Below are positions 24,153 to 32,269 of a stretch of DNA of 45,086 nt, piece after piece. A program made the translations under genes and the position numbers. Position 1 is the stretch's first letter; every line of letters begins with the position of its first letter. Location of the stretch: the NCBI GenBank assembly GCA_900549975.1, contig URQK01000002.1, positions 1 to 45,086 on the forward strand, read 5' to 3'. The notes below the pieces were generated by a model, which searched no databases, was not told the DNA's origin, and saw only the letters and a list, made by a program, of their open reading frames with translations. Origin of the DNA: an uncultured Mollicutes bacterium. GTDB lineage: Bacteria > Bacillota_I > Bacilli_A > RFN20 > CAG-826.

Positions 24153-25040
24153 ATGCATATAAAAGAAATTTATGAAAAGCAACAAAAACTCTCTTTATTA
24201 CAATTTATAATTGGAATACCAAAATTTGTTATGGCTTTGATTACAGCAATTACCTCAACTTCTGCAATTTGTTTTTTTGATACTATTGATTCATTAGGAT
24301 ACACTATTGATAGTGCATATATGTTTTTTACATCATCAAAACTAAAAAAAGATGTAAAAGATAAATACAATTATGGTATAGGCAAACTAGAAGCTATTTC
24401 TTCTATTTTTTGTGATGTTTTAGTAATTGGAGGATTAATGGGAATATTGATTTATTCTATTTACCGCATTGTTGTTCCAGTTACATCTATTAAGCATATT
24501 GCAACTATTGTAATTTTAAAATTAATTAGTATTGCATTTGATATATTTTTCGTAATTTCTCAAGCGCTATTAAAGAAGTCTAATAAAAGTAAAATTACGG
24601 AATGTGAATTGTTTAAGGTGTTAGGCGCATTTGCGTTTGACACAATTTCTTTTCTCTCTTTATTTATAATTTACTATTTAAAGGATTATAAAGTTATGTC
24701 ATATTTGCCATTTGTTTTAGCTTTACCAGTTATAAGTTATTTGTTTGTAGATTGTATTAAACGTATTAAAGAATCAGTTCATGAATTAACTGATAAAACA
24801 ATTTCTCAAGAAAAGCAAAATATAATCAAACAAATAATTGCTAATTATAAGTATGGATATCAAGAAGTTATCTCTATTAATACTCGTCAAGTGAACAATC
24901 AAATTTATGTTGATTTAGTAATGGAATTTGATGGTAATATGGAATATAACAAAATTAAATCATTGTGTGAAATTATATCTTTAGACATTAATACTGAAAT
25001 ACATAATGCTAAAGTAACAATAAGAATTCCGGATAAATAA
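24153..25040 (+). CDS. Cation diffusion facilitator (CDF) family protein with degenerate metal site
   Basis: The start is ATG 24153 with GGAG 8 nt upstream. The 295-aa product has about six membrane segments and the CDF landmark YNYGIGKLEAISSI after the second helix. A C-terminal cytosolic alpha/beta domain (about 225-295) reads YGYQEVISINTRQ and ends KVTIRIP. Typical CDF transporters bind Zn, Mn or Fe through two ligands in TM2 and an HxxxD pair in TM5. Here TM2 reads DTIDSLGY, with Tyr at the usual second ligand, and TM5 reads AFAFDTIS, with Ala where His is expected. Half the site is lost, so transport of ordinary divalent metals is doubtful. It could have changed specificity or a non-transport role. 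Confidence 0.8.
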   Translation: MHIKEIYEKQQKLSLLQFIIGIPKFVMALITAITSTSAICFFDTIDSLGYTIDSAYMFFTSSKLKKDVKDKYNYGIGKLEAISSIFCDVLVIGGLMGILIYSIYRIVVPVTSIKHIATIVILKLISIAFDIFFVISQALLKKSNKSKITECELFKVLGAFAFDTISFLSLFIIYYLKDYKVMSYLPFVLALPVISYLFVDCIKRIKESVHELTDKTISQEKQNIIKQIIANYKYGYQEVISINTRQVNNQIYVDLVMEFDGNMEYNKIKSLCEIISLDINTEIHNAKVTIRIPDK

Positions 25041-25049
25041 ATATAATAT

Positions 25050-25077
25050 TTGTTTTATGCATGTTTTATGCTAAAAT
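25050..25077 (+). promoter_or_regulatory. Promoter with an 8-bp direct repeat, upstream of the RNase lipoprotein
   Basis: TTGTTT at 25050-25055, a 16-nt spacer and extended -10 TGCTAAAAT (25069-25077). TTTTATGC occurs twice, at 25053-25060 and 25064-25071, 11 bp apart (one helical turn), filling the spacer. This could be an activator or repressor site. Confidence 0.5.
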
Positions 25078-25105
25078 TTTTCTAATAACGAAGGAGCAAT
25101 ATAAT

Positions 25106-26458
25106 ATGAAAAAACTAAAGAAAATTTTAATATCAGCAATATTATTAGTTGTTGCTTCTTCATGTGAAATTCATTTTATTAGCAATTCCTCTAATAGTAA
25201 TTCTATAGAAACTTCAACGTCTATATCTGGATCAGTTGTACCATCACCAATTAGTTCTTCAAATAATAATTCAAGCAGTGCTAGTTCCAATGGTAGTTTT
25301 ATTGATACTAAACCAAGTAATTCAAACTCATCAAGTACCAGTGTTATTAAAGACTTAAAAACGTTATCAATTACCAGCAATATTAATGTTGGCAAATATG
25401 ATACCAACTGGGGCGATTTTTCTTTTGACGGTTATGATTTTGAATATTATCGAGCGGAATATAACTATGGAGGATTACTTACCCTTCAGACCTTTGAAAG
25501 TCCATTTGAAAACATTCAATCCTTAGAAGGAATGATATATAATGTTTCACCAATATATGGTATGTCAACAATTGAAATAACTTATAAAACTATATCCGCT
25601 AGTAAAAAGCCAATTTTAAGATTTGGAAAAAATTATTTGTTACAAGACTTTTTAGAAATGGAAATTGAAAATCAAAGTAATGCAACATATACATATAATG
25701 TTTATGATTGTAATTTCTTTAAAATAGAAACAAATAAAGCCAATATGGAAATAAGTAAGATTGTTATAAAATATACAGGAATAAAAACTACTTTTGATAA
25801 TAAATATTTATCTTCTGGTTTAAATATCAATCGTTTAAATCCAGTTAGTTGTAGTGATGTTTATAATGGATTAACAGTGCGTGTACCAATAAAAGTTAGT
25901 TATAATAATTCTACTTATACAGTTTTAGAAGAAAAAGAATATACATATTATTCTTATGATTATATTTCTAGTAATACTAGTTTGGCCGATAAAGCTGCTT
26001 ATACTGATCCAATGGATGTGGCAATATACTTTAATACTTTTAAAACATATCCAGCAAATTATGTAAGTAAAAGAAATTATCGTAATGCTTATAGCATATT
26101 TAAATCTAATACTCGCTGTGTATCTAATTATGATCGCACTGATGGGTATGCCACTAATATTCCATATGTAAAAAACAAGTATACAGGAACACCTATTTAT
26201 TATGAATGTGACATAGCTTTGGATGATTCATATAGTTCAAGCAATAGAGGATCAGCAAGATTGGTTGTTTGGTTAGATGGTTTTAATCAACAATATGCCA
26301 CAAATTATAATGATTCTCCTGTTTCGTTATATACTGACGATCATTATTCGACTTTTTCTGAATATTTAAATGATGGTACATTTGGTAGATTTTTTAACGC
26401 AGAGCAAAATAGTACATCATTTGTTTGGGGATGTGCTAATACAATAATAAGCCAATAA
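25106..26458 (+). CDS. Surface lipoprotein with C-terminal barnase-like ribonuclease domain
   Basis: ATG 25106 has AAGGAG 9 nt upstream and starts a lipoprotein signal ending VASSC (Cys20); product 450 aa. A Ser/Asn-rich linker (about 21-90) and a beta-rich domain (about 95-290) come first. Residues about 304-420 resemble barnase through their length. DVAIYFNTFKTYPANYVSK corresponds to barnase VADYLQTYHKLPDNYITK. YECDI gives Glu367 for catalytic Glu73, RGSAR gives Arg381 and Arg385 for Arg83 and Arg87, and TDDHYSTF gives His413 for His102. All four catalytic residues are in place, so an active secreted guanyl-preferring RNase tethered to the cell is likely. No barstar-like inhibitor is adjacent; export may make one unnecessary. 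About 30 residues extend past the barnase end. Confidence 0.82.
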   Translation: MKKLKKILISAILLVVASSCEIHFISNSSNSNSIETSTSISGSVVPSPISSSNNNSSSASSNGSFIDTKPSNSNSSSTSVIKDLKTLSITSNINVGKYDTNWGDFSFDGYDFEYYRAEYNYGGLLTLQTFESPFENIQSLEGMIYNVSPIYGMSTIEITYKTISASKKPILRFGKNYLLQDFLEMEIENQSNATYTYNVYDCNFFKIETNKANMEISKIVIKYTGIKTTFDNKYLSSGLNINRLNPVSCSDVYNGLTVRVPIKVSYNNSTYTVLEEKEYTYYSYDYISSNTSLADKAAYTDPMDVAIYFNTFKTYPANYVSKRNYRNAYSIFKSNTRCVSNYDRTDGYATNIPYVKNKYTGTPIYYECDIALDDSYSSSNRGSARLVVWLDGFNQQYATNYNDSPVSLYTDDHYSTFSEYLNDGTFGRFFNAEQNSTSFVWGCANTIISQ

Positions 26459-26523
26459 TTTTTTGAACTATTAAATTTGTTATACATATGATAAAATTAA
26501 TTGAAAAAGGAGAGAAATTATTT

Positions 26524-27996
26524 ATGAAAAATATCGTTGAAAAACTTTTTCATGTGAATGAAAAAGGATCAAGTATTAAGACAGAAATAATTGGTGGATT
26601 AATTACTTTTATTGCAATGTGTTATATTTTGCCAGTAAATGCTGCAATTTTAGCCGATATGGGAATGAGCAAATTAGGAGTATTTGCTATGACCGCATTA
26701 GTTGGTGCTTTAGTAACATTTATTATGGGATTTGTTGCTAATTATCCGGTTGTTCTTAGTGCGGGTATGGGACTGAATGCTTATTTAGCTTATACTATCT
26801 GTGGAAGTGCAGGGTATTCTTGGCAACAAGGAATGATTTTATTAACAATATCTGGATTATTATTTTTAATATTATCTCTTACTCCAGTAAGAAAAATTAT
26901 TATTGAAGCAATACCACGAGATTTGCAACTTATTATTTCTAGTGCTTTAGGGGCTTTTATTTGCTTTGTAGGATTAAGAAATTCAGGTGTTATTGTTGAA
27001 GGATCAACGTTAGTACAATTAGGTGATTTTTTAAACCCATCAACGATAATTTCAATAATTGCTATTATCTTGTGTTTTGGTCTAATGTTTTCTAAGAATA
27101 AAGTTATTTCTACTTTGGCAATACCAATTAGTATTTTAGTTGCCGCTGTTGCGGGTGTAGTTACTTCAACTATCTTAATTAATAATGGATCTTTATCAGA
27201 AGTTAATGGAACTTGGATGTATAAATTAAATGAAAATATTTCTTATGTTAGTAAACTACCAATTGCTCCTTGGCTTGACGATAATGTTAGTTGGGGTATG
27301 AATGGTGCCAAAGATGTCTTATTTTTTGGTTTATTAAATGAAGGATATAGTACACAAGATTTTGGAAATGACTTATTAAAAGTAATCTCTACACCTACAT
27401 CATATATTGCGATTTTCTCATTGATATTTGTTAACTTATTTGATACAACTGCGACACTACTTGCTGTAGGAAGAAACACTGGTATTATTGATGAACAAGG
27501 AAAAATGCAAAATTATCAAAAAGCCGTTTTGGCGGATGCGGTAGGCGCTACAATATGTGGACCATTAGGAACATCAACTGTTACATCTTTTGCTGAAAGT
27601 AATGTTGGTGCAGAAATGGGTGCTAAAACTGGCTTAGCAGCAATAACTGCAGGATTAATGTTCTTACTATCAGCATTTATTTACCCTGTATTTTCAATAT
27701 TTACAGCTGGATCAGTTACCGCTCCGGCGCTAGTGTGCGTTGGTGCAATGATTTTCGTTGGTAATTTTAAAGACATTAACTTTAATGATCGTATTGTTGC
27801 TTTTACAGGATTCATTACAGTTATATTCTCACTCTTAACATATTCAATTGCTTCAGGCATTGGTATTGGATTAATTGCTTATTGTGTTATGATGCTTGTA
27901 GCAAAGCGTAGAAAAGAAGTATCTATTCCTATTTATATTGTTGCAATATTATTTGTAATTTCCTTTGCTTTATCAGCAATAATGACTATTTTATAG
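26524..27996 (+). CDS. Purine-base permease (AzgA/NCS2 type)
   Basis: ATG 26524 with AAGGAGAG upstream gives 490 aa; the in-frame start at 26488 lacks an SD and lies in the promoter region. The product begins with the AzgA-type segment TEIIGGLITFIAMCYILPVN and has about 12-14 membrane helices. It also has the NCS2 motif NLFDTTATLLAVGR and GAxxCGPLGTSTVTSFAES, which in AzgA proteins help form the substrate site. Members import adenine, guanine or hypoxanthine with protons. Lying directly after a secreted RNase, it may take up RNA-derived bases. No purine riboswitch fits in the short upstream gap. Confidence 0.93.
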   Translation: MKNIVEKLFHVNEKGSSIKTEIIGGLITFIAMCYILPVNAAILADMGMSKLGVFAMTALVGALVTFIMGFVANYPVVLSAGMGLNAYLAYTICGSAGYSWQQGMILLTISGLLFLILSLTPVRKIIIEAIPRDLQLIISSALGAFICFVGLRNSGVIVEGSTLVQLGDFLNPSTIISIIAIILCFGLMFSKNKVISTLAIPISILVAAVAGVVTSTILINNGSLSEVNGTWMYKLNENISYVSKLPIAPWLDDNVSWGMNGAKDVLFFGLLNEGYSTQDFGNDLLKVISTPTSYIAIFSLIFVNLFDTTATLLAVGRNTGIIDEQGKMQNYQKAVLADAVGATICGPLGTSTVTSFAESNVGAEMGAKTGLAAITAGLMFLLSAFIYPVFSIFTAGSVTAPALVCVGAMIFVGNFKDINFNDRIVAFTGFITVIFSLLTYSIASGIGIGLIAYCVMMLVAKRRKEVSIPIYIVAILFVISFALSAIMTIL

Positions 27997-27997
27997 T

Positions 27998-28876
27998 ATG
28001 AACAGATATACAAAAACAATATTGTATTGCCTAGAAATTTTAATGTTGGTATTTATTTTTATCGGCAATAAATTATGGATGAATGGATGGTCAAACATTT
28101 TAAGAATAATTATTTATATAATAACTATTCTTTTAATGATTATAACTTTAGTTTTGCTAATACTAAAGAAAGAAGAACTATTTAAATTAGTATTTACTGG
28201 CACAATTATATTTTTCATTCTATTTTATGCCTTAGTAATAGTTAATAAAGTGTTTAATTTAGATGGAATAAGTAGTGATGAAGAAAAAGTAGAACATATC
28301 ATAAAACTTATTCAAAAGACAGGACCATATGGTAAAATTGTATTTGTTTTATTACAAATATTGCAAGTTGTAGTACTTCCTTTGCCAGCTTTATTATGTT
28401 ATGTATCCGGCGTCATGATTTATGGGCCCTTAGAGGCATTTATTTTGTCTTCCATAGGTGTATTTATTGGATCGATGTTTTGTTATGCTATTGGCCGATT
28501 TTGTGGGAGAAAAGTAGTACATTGGTTAGCTGGGGATAAAATAGATAAGTATTTAGATATTTTATCTACAAGAGGAAAAGGCCCATTTGTAATAATGCAG
28601 TTATTGCCATTCTTCCCTGATGATGTATTATGTATTTTAGCTGGTGTTACTAATATGAACTTTTGGTTTTATTTAATGACAATGCTAGTAATTAGACCAA
28701 TAGTTATAGCGGTTTATTGCTTTCTTGGAAGCGGATCAATCATTCCTTTTTCTGGATGGGGAATACCAGTTTGGATATTAATATTTATGATATTTATTAC
28801 TTTAGGAATATTAACCTACAAATATCAAGATAAAATTGATGAATGGTTTTTAAAACATAAGACAATAAAAAAATGA
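27998..28876 (+). CDS. VTT-domain (TVP38/TMEM64/DedA-like) membrane protein
   Basis: The protein is 292 aa and starts one base after the permease stop with no SD, so translation is probably coupled. It has N-terminal membrane helices (to about residue 90) and then a VTT domain. That domain contains LQVVVLPLPALLCYVSGVMIYG, the signature GxxxGSMFCYAIGRFCGRKVV, and the second half LLPFFPDDVLCILAGVTNMNFWFY. Proteins of this superfamily move or scramble lipids, including undecaprenyl phosphate and phosphatidylserine. The role here is not shown by context. It ends at a terminator shared with the convergent pepT gene. Confidence 0.88.
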   Translation: MNRYTKTILYCLEILMLVFIFIGNKLWMNGWSNILRIIIYIITILLMIITLVLLILKKEELFKLVFTGTIIFFILFYALVIVNKVFNLDGISSDEEKVEHIIKLIQKTGPYGKIVFVLLQILQVVVLPLPALLCYVSGVMIYGPLEAFILSSIGVFIGSMFCYAIGRFCGRKVVHWLAGDKIDKYLDILSTRGKGPFVIMQLLPFFPDDVLCILAGVTNMNFWFYLMTMLVIRPIVIAVYCFLGSGSIIPFSGWGIPVWILIFMIFITLGILTYKYQDKIDEWFLKHKTIKK

Positions 28877-28897
28877 TAGCGATTTGCTACCATTTTT
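28868..28897. terminator. Bidirectional terminator between the VTT gene and pepT
   Basis: An A-run plus ATG-A-TAGC (28868-28880) pairs with GCTA-C-CAT plus a T-run (28885-28897) with one A-C mismatch. It has an A-run on one side and a T-run on the other, so it can serve both converging genes. It overlaps the TGA stop of the VTT gene. Confidence 0.75.
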
Positions 28898-28904
28898 TAT
28901 TAAA

Positions 28905-30116
28905 TTATTTAACTAATTCTAATAATATCTTTACCATTTTTTCCATTTGAGTTAAAGATACATACTCAAATTTACCATGATAATTATATCCGCCGGTACC
29001 TAAATTTGGTGTAGGAAGTCCTTTAACGGTTAATGTTGCGCCATCTGTTCCACCGCGAATTGGAGAGAATTTAAACGGAATGTTTAGTTTATTATAAGTT
29101 TCAACAACGCGGTTAAGTGAACGAGGATCTTTTTCAATATATGGGCGCATATTTTGATAACTGTCAGTTATAGATAAAGTAACAATTTCATATTCGTATT
29201 TATGATTTAAAATATCTCTGGCAATTTCAAAGTCTTTCTTTTGCTTTTCAAATAATTCTTTTGAGTGGTTGCGAATTATGTATTGCATTGAAGTGTGTTC
29301 GCAATCGCCTTTTATATTATGCAAATGATTGAAACCTTGATAGCCTTCTGTTTTGCTTGGAATCATATCTCTAGGTAATAAATCATTAAATTCTTCCGCG
29401 ACTAAAATAGAATTAATCATTTTTCCTTTAGCAGAACCTGGGTGAATGCTTTTACCATGTATTTCAACATCAGCAGAAGCTGCATTGAAGTTTTCGTATT
29501 CAATTAAATCAATTTCTCCACCATCGATTGTATAAGCGTAATCAGCATCAAATTCAGTTATATCAAAATTGTCTGTACCACGTCCAATTTCTTCATCTGG
29601 GGTGAAAGCAATGCTAATTTGCCCATGTTTTATGTTAGGATGTTTAACTAATTCTTCGACTAAAGACATGATAATTGCAATACCTGCTTTATCGTCTGCA
29701 CCTAAAAGAGAAGTACCATCAGTAACAATTAAAGTTTCACCAACATTTCTTAAAAGAGAAGGGAATGTTTTGGTGTCTAAAATGATATTTAAATCTTTGT
29801 TTAAAACAATATCACTACCATCATAATTGGTAATTATTCTTGGTTTTACATTAGCGCCATTAAAATCTGGAGATGTATCCATATGACTTATAAAGCCAAT
29901 TTTATCTTTAACTTCTTCGCAATTTGCCTCAATCTTAGCATATACAATGCCGTATTTGTTTAAATACGCATTAGTAATTCCTAAACTTTGTAAATCATTA
30001 ACAAGCTTACGAGCAAGATTTAATTGTTTGCTTGTTGATGGATAAGTGTTTGATGATTCATCACTCTGTGTATCAATATCCACATAACTTAAGAAACGTT
30101 CTTTAATGTTATTCAT
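28905..30116 (-). CDS. pepT: Tripeptide aminopeptidase (peptidase T)
   Basis: Removes the N-terminal residue from tripeptides in the cytosol. This is the only clear minus-strand gene here. The start is the ATG whose A is at 30116, with AAGGGA about 9 nt upstream; the longer frame to 30149 has no SD. The 403-aa M20B metallopeptidase keeps its dinuclear zinc ligands: His78 (ISHMD), Asp141 (GADDKAG), Glu176 (DEEIGRG), Asp198 and His380 (NYHGKFEY). The substrate motif IRGGTDGA is also present. It would complete the breakdown of imported peptides. Confidence 0.97.
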   Translation of the reverse strand: MNNIKERFLSYVDIDTQSDESSNTYPSTSKQLNLARKLVNDLQSLGITNAYLNKYGIVYAKIEANCEEVKDKIGFISHMDTSPDFNGANVKPRIITNYDGSDIVLNKDLNIILDTKTFPSLLRNVGETLIVTDGTSLLGADDKAGIAIIMSLVEELVKHPNIKHGQISIAFTPDEEIGRGTDNFDITEFDADYAYTIDGGEIDLIEYENFNAASADVEIHGKSIHPGSAKGKMINSILVAEEFNDLLPRDMIPSKTEGYQGFNHLHNIKGDCEHTSMQYIIRNHSKELFEKQKKDFEIARDILNHKYEYEIVTLSITDSYQNMRPYIEKDPRSLNRVVETYNKLNIPFKFSPIRGGTDGATLTVKGLPTPNLGTGGYNYHGKFEYVSLTQMEKMVKILLELVK

Positions 30117-30144
30117 AATATCAATCCCTTCAAATACAACAACT

Positions 30145-30172
30145 ATCATACACTAATTTTTTAATAAGTCCA
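30145..30172 (-). promoter_or_regulatory. Possible pepT promoter
   Basis: Read on the minus strand: TGGACT (30172-30167), a 16-nt spacer and TATGAT (30150-30145), about 28 bp before the pepT start. Confidence 0.4.
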
Positions 30173-30223
30173 CAAATCTGATAAAATATGTTTACGAAAG
30201 TGCCTAAATTAATAAAATTTATC

Positions 30224-30252
30224 TTGAATTTATATATGTTATTTGTTAAAAT
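30224..30252 (+). promoter_or_regulatory. Promoter of rplS
   Basis: TTGAAT at 30224-30229, a 17-nt spacer and TAAAAT at 30247-30252. Transcription from about 30259 would include the leader below. Confidence 0.7.
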
Positions 30253-30258
30253 AACAAA

Positions 30259-30335
30259 GCGTTTGAAAAAACGCCGCAGATGTTCCGCTGGAGGTCACTT
30301 ACTCGAATGAACATTGAAGATAACGAAAAGGAGCG
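30259..30335 (+). ncRNA. Ribosomal protein L19 leader (cis-regulatory)
   Basis: The GC-richer 5' UTR contains GCCGCAGATGTTCCGCTGGAGG and ACTCGAATGAACATTGAAG, in which GATGTTC and GAACATT are complementary. This matches my recollection of the conserved L19 leader found upstream of rplS in low-GC Gram-positive bacteria, thought to bind L19 for feedback control. The SD AAAAGGAG lies at its 3' edge. Boundaries are approximate. Confidence 0.6.
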
Positions 30336-30343
30336 TGTTTATT

Positions 30344-30691
30344 GTGAACAATAATTTAGTAAAAGAAATCGAAAAATCACAATTAAAAACTGATATCCCA
30401 TCATTCTCTTCTGGTGATACAGTTAATGTTTATGTCCGTATTATTGAAAACGGAAAAGAGAGATTACAATTATTCCAAGGCGTTGTCATGGCTCGTGTTG
30501 GCGGTGGCGTTGGCGAAACATTTATCGTAAGAAAAATTAGTAATGGTGTCGGTGTTGAAAGAACATTCCCATTACACTCACCTTCAATTAGCAAGATTGA
30601 AGTTGTTAAAAAAGGTAAAGTTCGTCGTAACAAAATCTTCTATTTACGTGAACGTTCTGGAAAAGCAGCTCGTATTAAGACTGTTCTTTAA
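30344..30691 (+). CDS. rplS: Ribosomal protein L19
   Basis: 50S subunit protein at the interface with 30S. GTG 30344 is chosen because AAAAGGAG ends 10 nt upstream and the family N-terminus (a few residues before VKEIEKSQL) follows. The longer TTG frame from 30314 lies inside the leader. The 115-aa product has the full signature VRKISNGVGVERTFPLHSP and the C-terminal GKVRRNKIFYLRERSGKAAR. It opens the conserved block that continues to cdsA, although a terminator separates it from lepB. Confidence 0.98.
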   Translation: MNNNLVKEIEKSQLKTDIPSFSSGDTVNVYVRIIENGKERLQLFQGVVMARVGGGVGETFIVRKISNGVGVERTFPLHSPSISKIEVVKKGKVRRNKIFYLRERSGKAARIKTVL

Positions 30692-30730
30692 TTTTTAAGA
30701 ATTAATTACAAATAATTTAATAAGTGACTG

Positions 30731-30760
30731 AAAGGCTTCTCTTTATTGAGGGCCTTTTTT
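30731..30760 (+). terminator. Terminator of rplS
   Basis: AAAGGC (30731-30736) pairs with GCCTTT (30752-30757), supported by inner CTC/GAG pairing, followed by a run of T. Confidence 0.85.
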
Positions 30761-30773
30761 GTTGCTATAAAAA

Positions 30774-30802
30774 TTGCATTTAATTATAAGTTAATTTATA
30801 AT
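30774..30802 (+). promoter_or_regulatory. Promoter of lepB
   Basis: TTGCAT at 30774-30779, an exact 17-nt spacer and TATAAT at 30797-30802, leaving a 5' UTR of only about 17 nt that still contains the SD AAGGAG. Confidence 0.75.
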
Positions 30803-30825
30803 TAAAAAAGCAAGGAGTTAGCGCT

Positions 30826-31419
30826 ATGGAAAAGAAAACAAAGAAGGCAAAAATAATTGATATTTTATTTATCATAGTTGTTGTAATGTGTTTTTGTGTG
30901 ACTTCTCTTTTGCTATATCGTAATATTTGTTATGACAAAGTAATTGTATCTGGTAAATCAATGGAACCAACTCTTCTTAATGGGGATTATGGGCTAATGA
31001 AGACTACAAGTGGAGCTAAAAAAAGCATAAAGCGTTTTGATATTGTTATTTTCAAAGTTGATGAAACCGATACTTCAGAAGGTCATGATATTATTAAAAG
31101 AATAATTGGAATGCCAGGAGAAACTATTCGAATTAATACTGATGGAGAAATATTTATTGATAATGAAAAATTAGAACAATCATTTATTAGTGATAGTGCT
31201 AAAAAAGCCACATATCGAAGTGGTTCAGTTGCAGCAAATAAAGACTATGAAATACCAAGTGATTCATATTTTGCTTTAGGTGATAATCGTGCTGCATCAT
31301 CTGATTCAAGAAGTCGCGGAGCTATATCAAAAGATAACATTGATGGAGTATTAAAAATTATTTATAAACATTGTGATAATGATGGTGCTTGTAAAAGTAT
31401 TTCAACAAGATGGTATTAA
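30826..31419 (+). CDS. lepB: Signal peptidase I
   Basis: Cleaves signal peptides of exported proteins at the outer face of the membrane. The 197-aa protein has a single N-terminal anchor (about 11-31), as in Gram-positive SipS types. The catalytic Ser45 is in SGKSMEPTL, the general base Lys91 in IIKRIIGMPGE, and the box E motif ALGDNRAASSDSRSRG is present. The AAGGAG SD is well placed. It would process secreted proteins such as the repeat protein at 6497. Lipoproteins need LspA instead, which is not in the window. Confidence 0.96.
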   Translation: MEKKTKKAKIIDILFIIVVVMCFCVTSLLLYRNICYDKVIVSGKSMEPTLLNGDYGLMKTTSGAKKSIKRFDIVIFKVDETDTSEGHDIIKRIIGMPGETIRINTDGEIFIDNEKLEQSFISDSAKKATYRSGSVAANKDYEIPSDSYFALGDNRAASSDSRSRGAISKDNIDGVLKIIYKHCDNDGACKSISTRWY

Positions 31420-31472
31420 AAAAAGAAAGGAAAAACGATAAAATTAATGATTTTAAGTTTTAGGAATTAAAA

Positions 31473-32204
31473 ATGATACAAGTAAAAATGACAAAAAATT
31501 TTGTAGGATTTGAAATTATTGGATCGTATGAAGATTTTAATGAACTTTATGATAATATTATGCTTGCTATAGGCCCTGAGTGCGAACATGAAAATATCGA
31601 ATATGCGCGCTTGCATGTTTTATCTTTTCTATATGATTTAAGACATGCTTATAAGGGACATAGAAACATAATAGTGGCGGACACTTCATTAGATAAAGAA
31701 ACAAAAAAAATTAGACAAATAAAAGAAAAAGTTGATTATGAAGTATTGTATAGCTTTTACTATTTGGTTCCTGATGCTTTAATGGATATTCTTATTATTA
31801 AATATTTCCTATCTATAAATAGAGAAGGAATTATTGATGAATTTGATCAATGCCGCAACACTATTCGTTTGTTTCAAAGTAAACTAGTTAACGCTTTAAA
31901 TGCAATGCTTACTAAAGAACAAATGATAAAAGTTGAGCAAGAGTTATATGATTCAATGATTTTAATAGAGGACTTTATTCTTCAATGGATTGATTTGCTT
32001 AATAAAGAGTATATTTATGCTACTAAAATAAAAAGAAAAAATATGTTTATGGATATTTTAGATAAAGTATGTAATTATTTTAATTATCCGGAATTTGCCA
32101 GTTTTAAATTGGAAATTGAATCTCTTGCAAGAGAACATAATATTCCTATTAATGAGGTAAGAGGCCCGTTTAACGAGTATGATTTTGATGATATTAAATG
32201 GTAA
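31473..32204 (+). CDS. Conserved hypothetical protein, possibly DUF6904-like
   Basis: The 243-aa soluble protein has no signal peptide or membrane helices. The N-terminal third, with GSYEDFNELYDNI and FLYDLRHAYKGHR, recalls a family of Firmicute hypotheticals that I believe is DUF6904; this is from memory and unverified. The rest is helical and rich in Leu, Ile and charged residues. It ends RGPFNEYDFDDIKW. The gene sits between lepB and rbgA, a place where I know of no conserved gene. No catalytic motif visible. Confidence 0.65.
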   Translation: MIQVKMTKNFVGFEIIGSYEDFNELYDNIMLAIGPECEHENIEYARLHVLSFLYDLRHAYKGHRNIIVADTSLDKETKKIRQIKEKVDYEVLYSFYYLVPDALMDILIIKYFLSINREGIIDEFDQCRNTIRLFQSKLVNALNAMLTKEQMIKVEQELYDSMILIEDFILQWIDLLNKEYIYATKIKRKNMFMDILDKVCNYFNYPEFASFKLEIESLAREHNIPINEVRGPFNEYDFDDIKW

Positions 32205-32269
32205 TTATTAACTAATAGGGAAGAAAAAATATAGTAAAATAATTTTAAAATAGAAAGAAGGGAGAAATA

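Noticed and set aside
26459..26523. Purine riboswitch upstream of the purine permease
   Set aside because: The gap is only 65 bp and lacks the three-way junction core; only a weak promoter-like TTGAAC...TATGAT with 19-nt spacing is visible.
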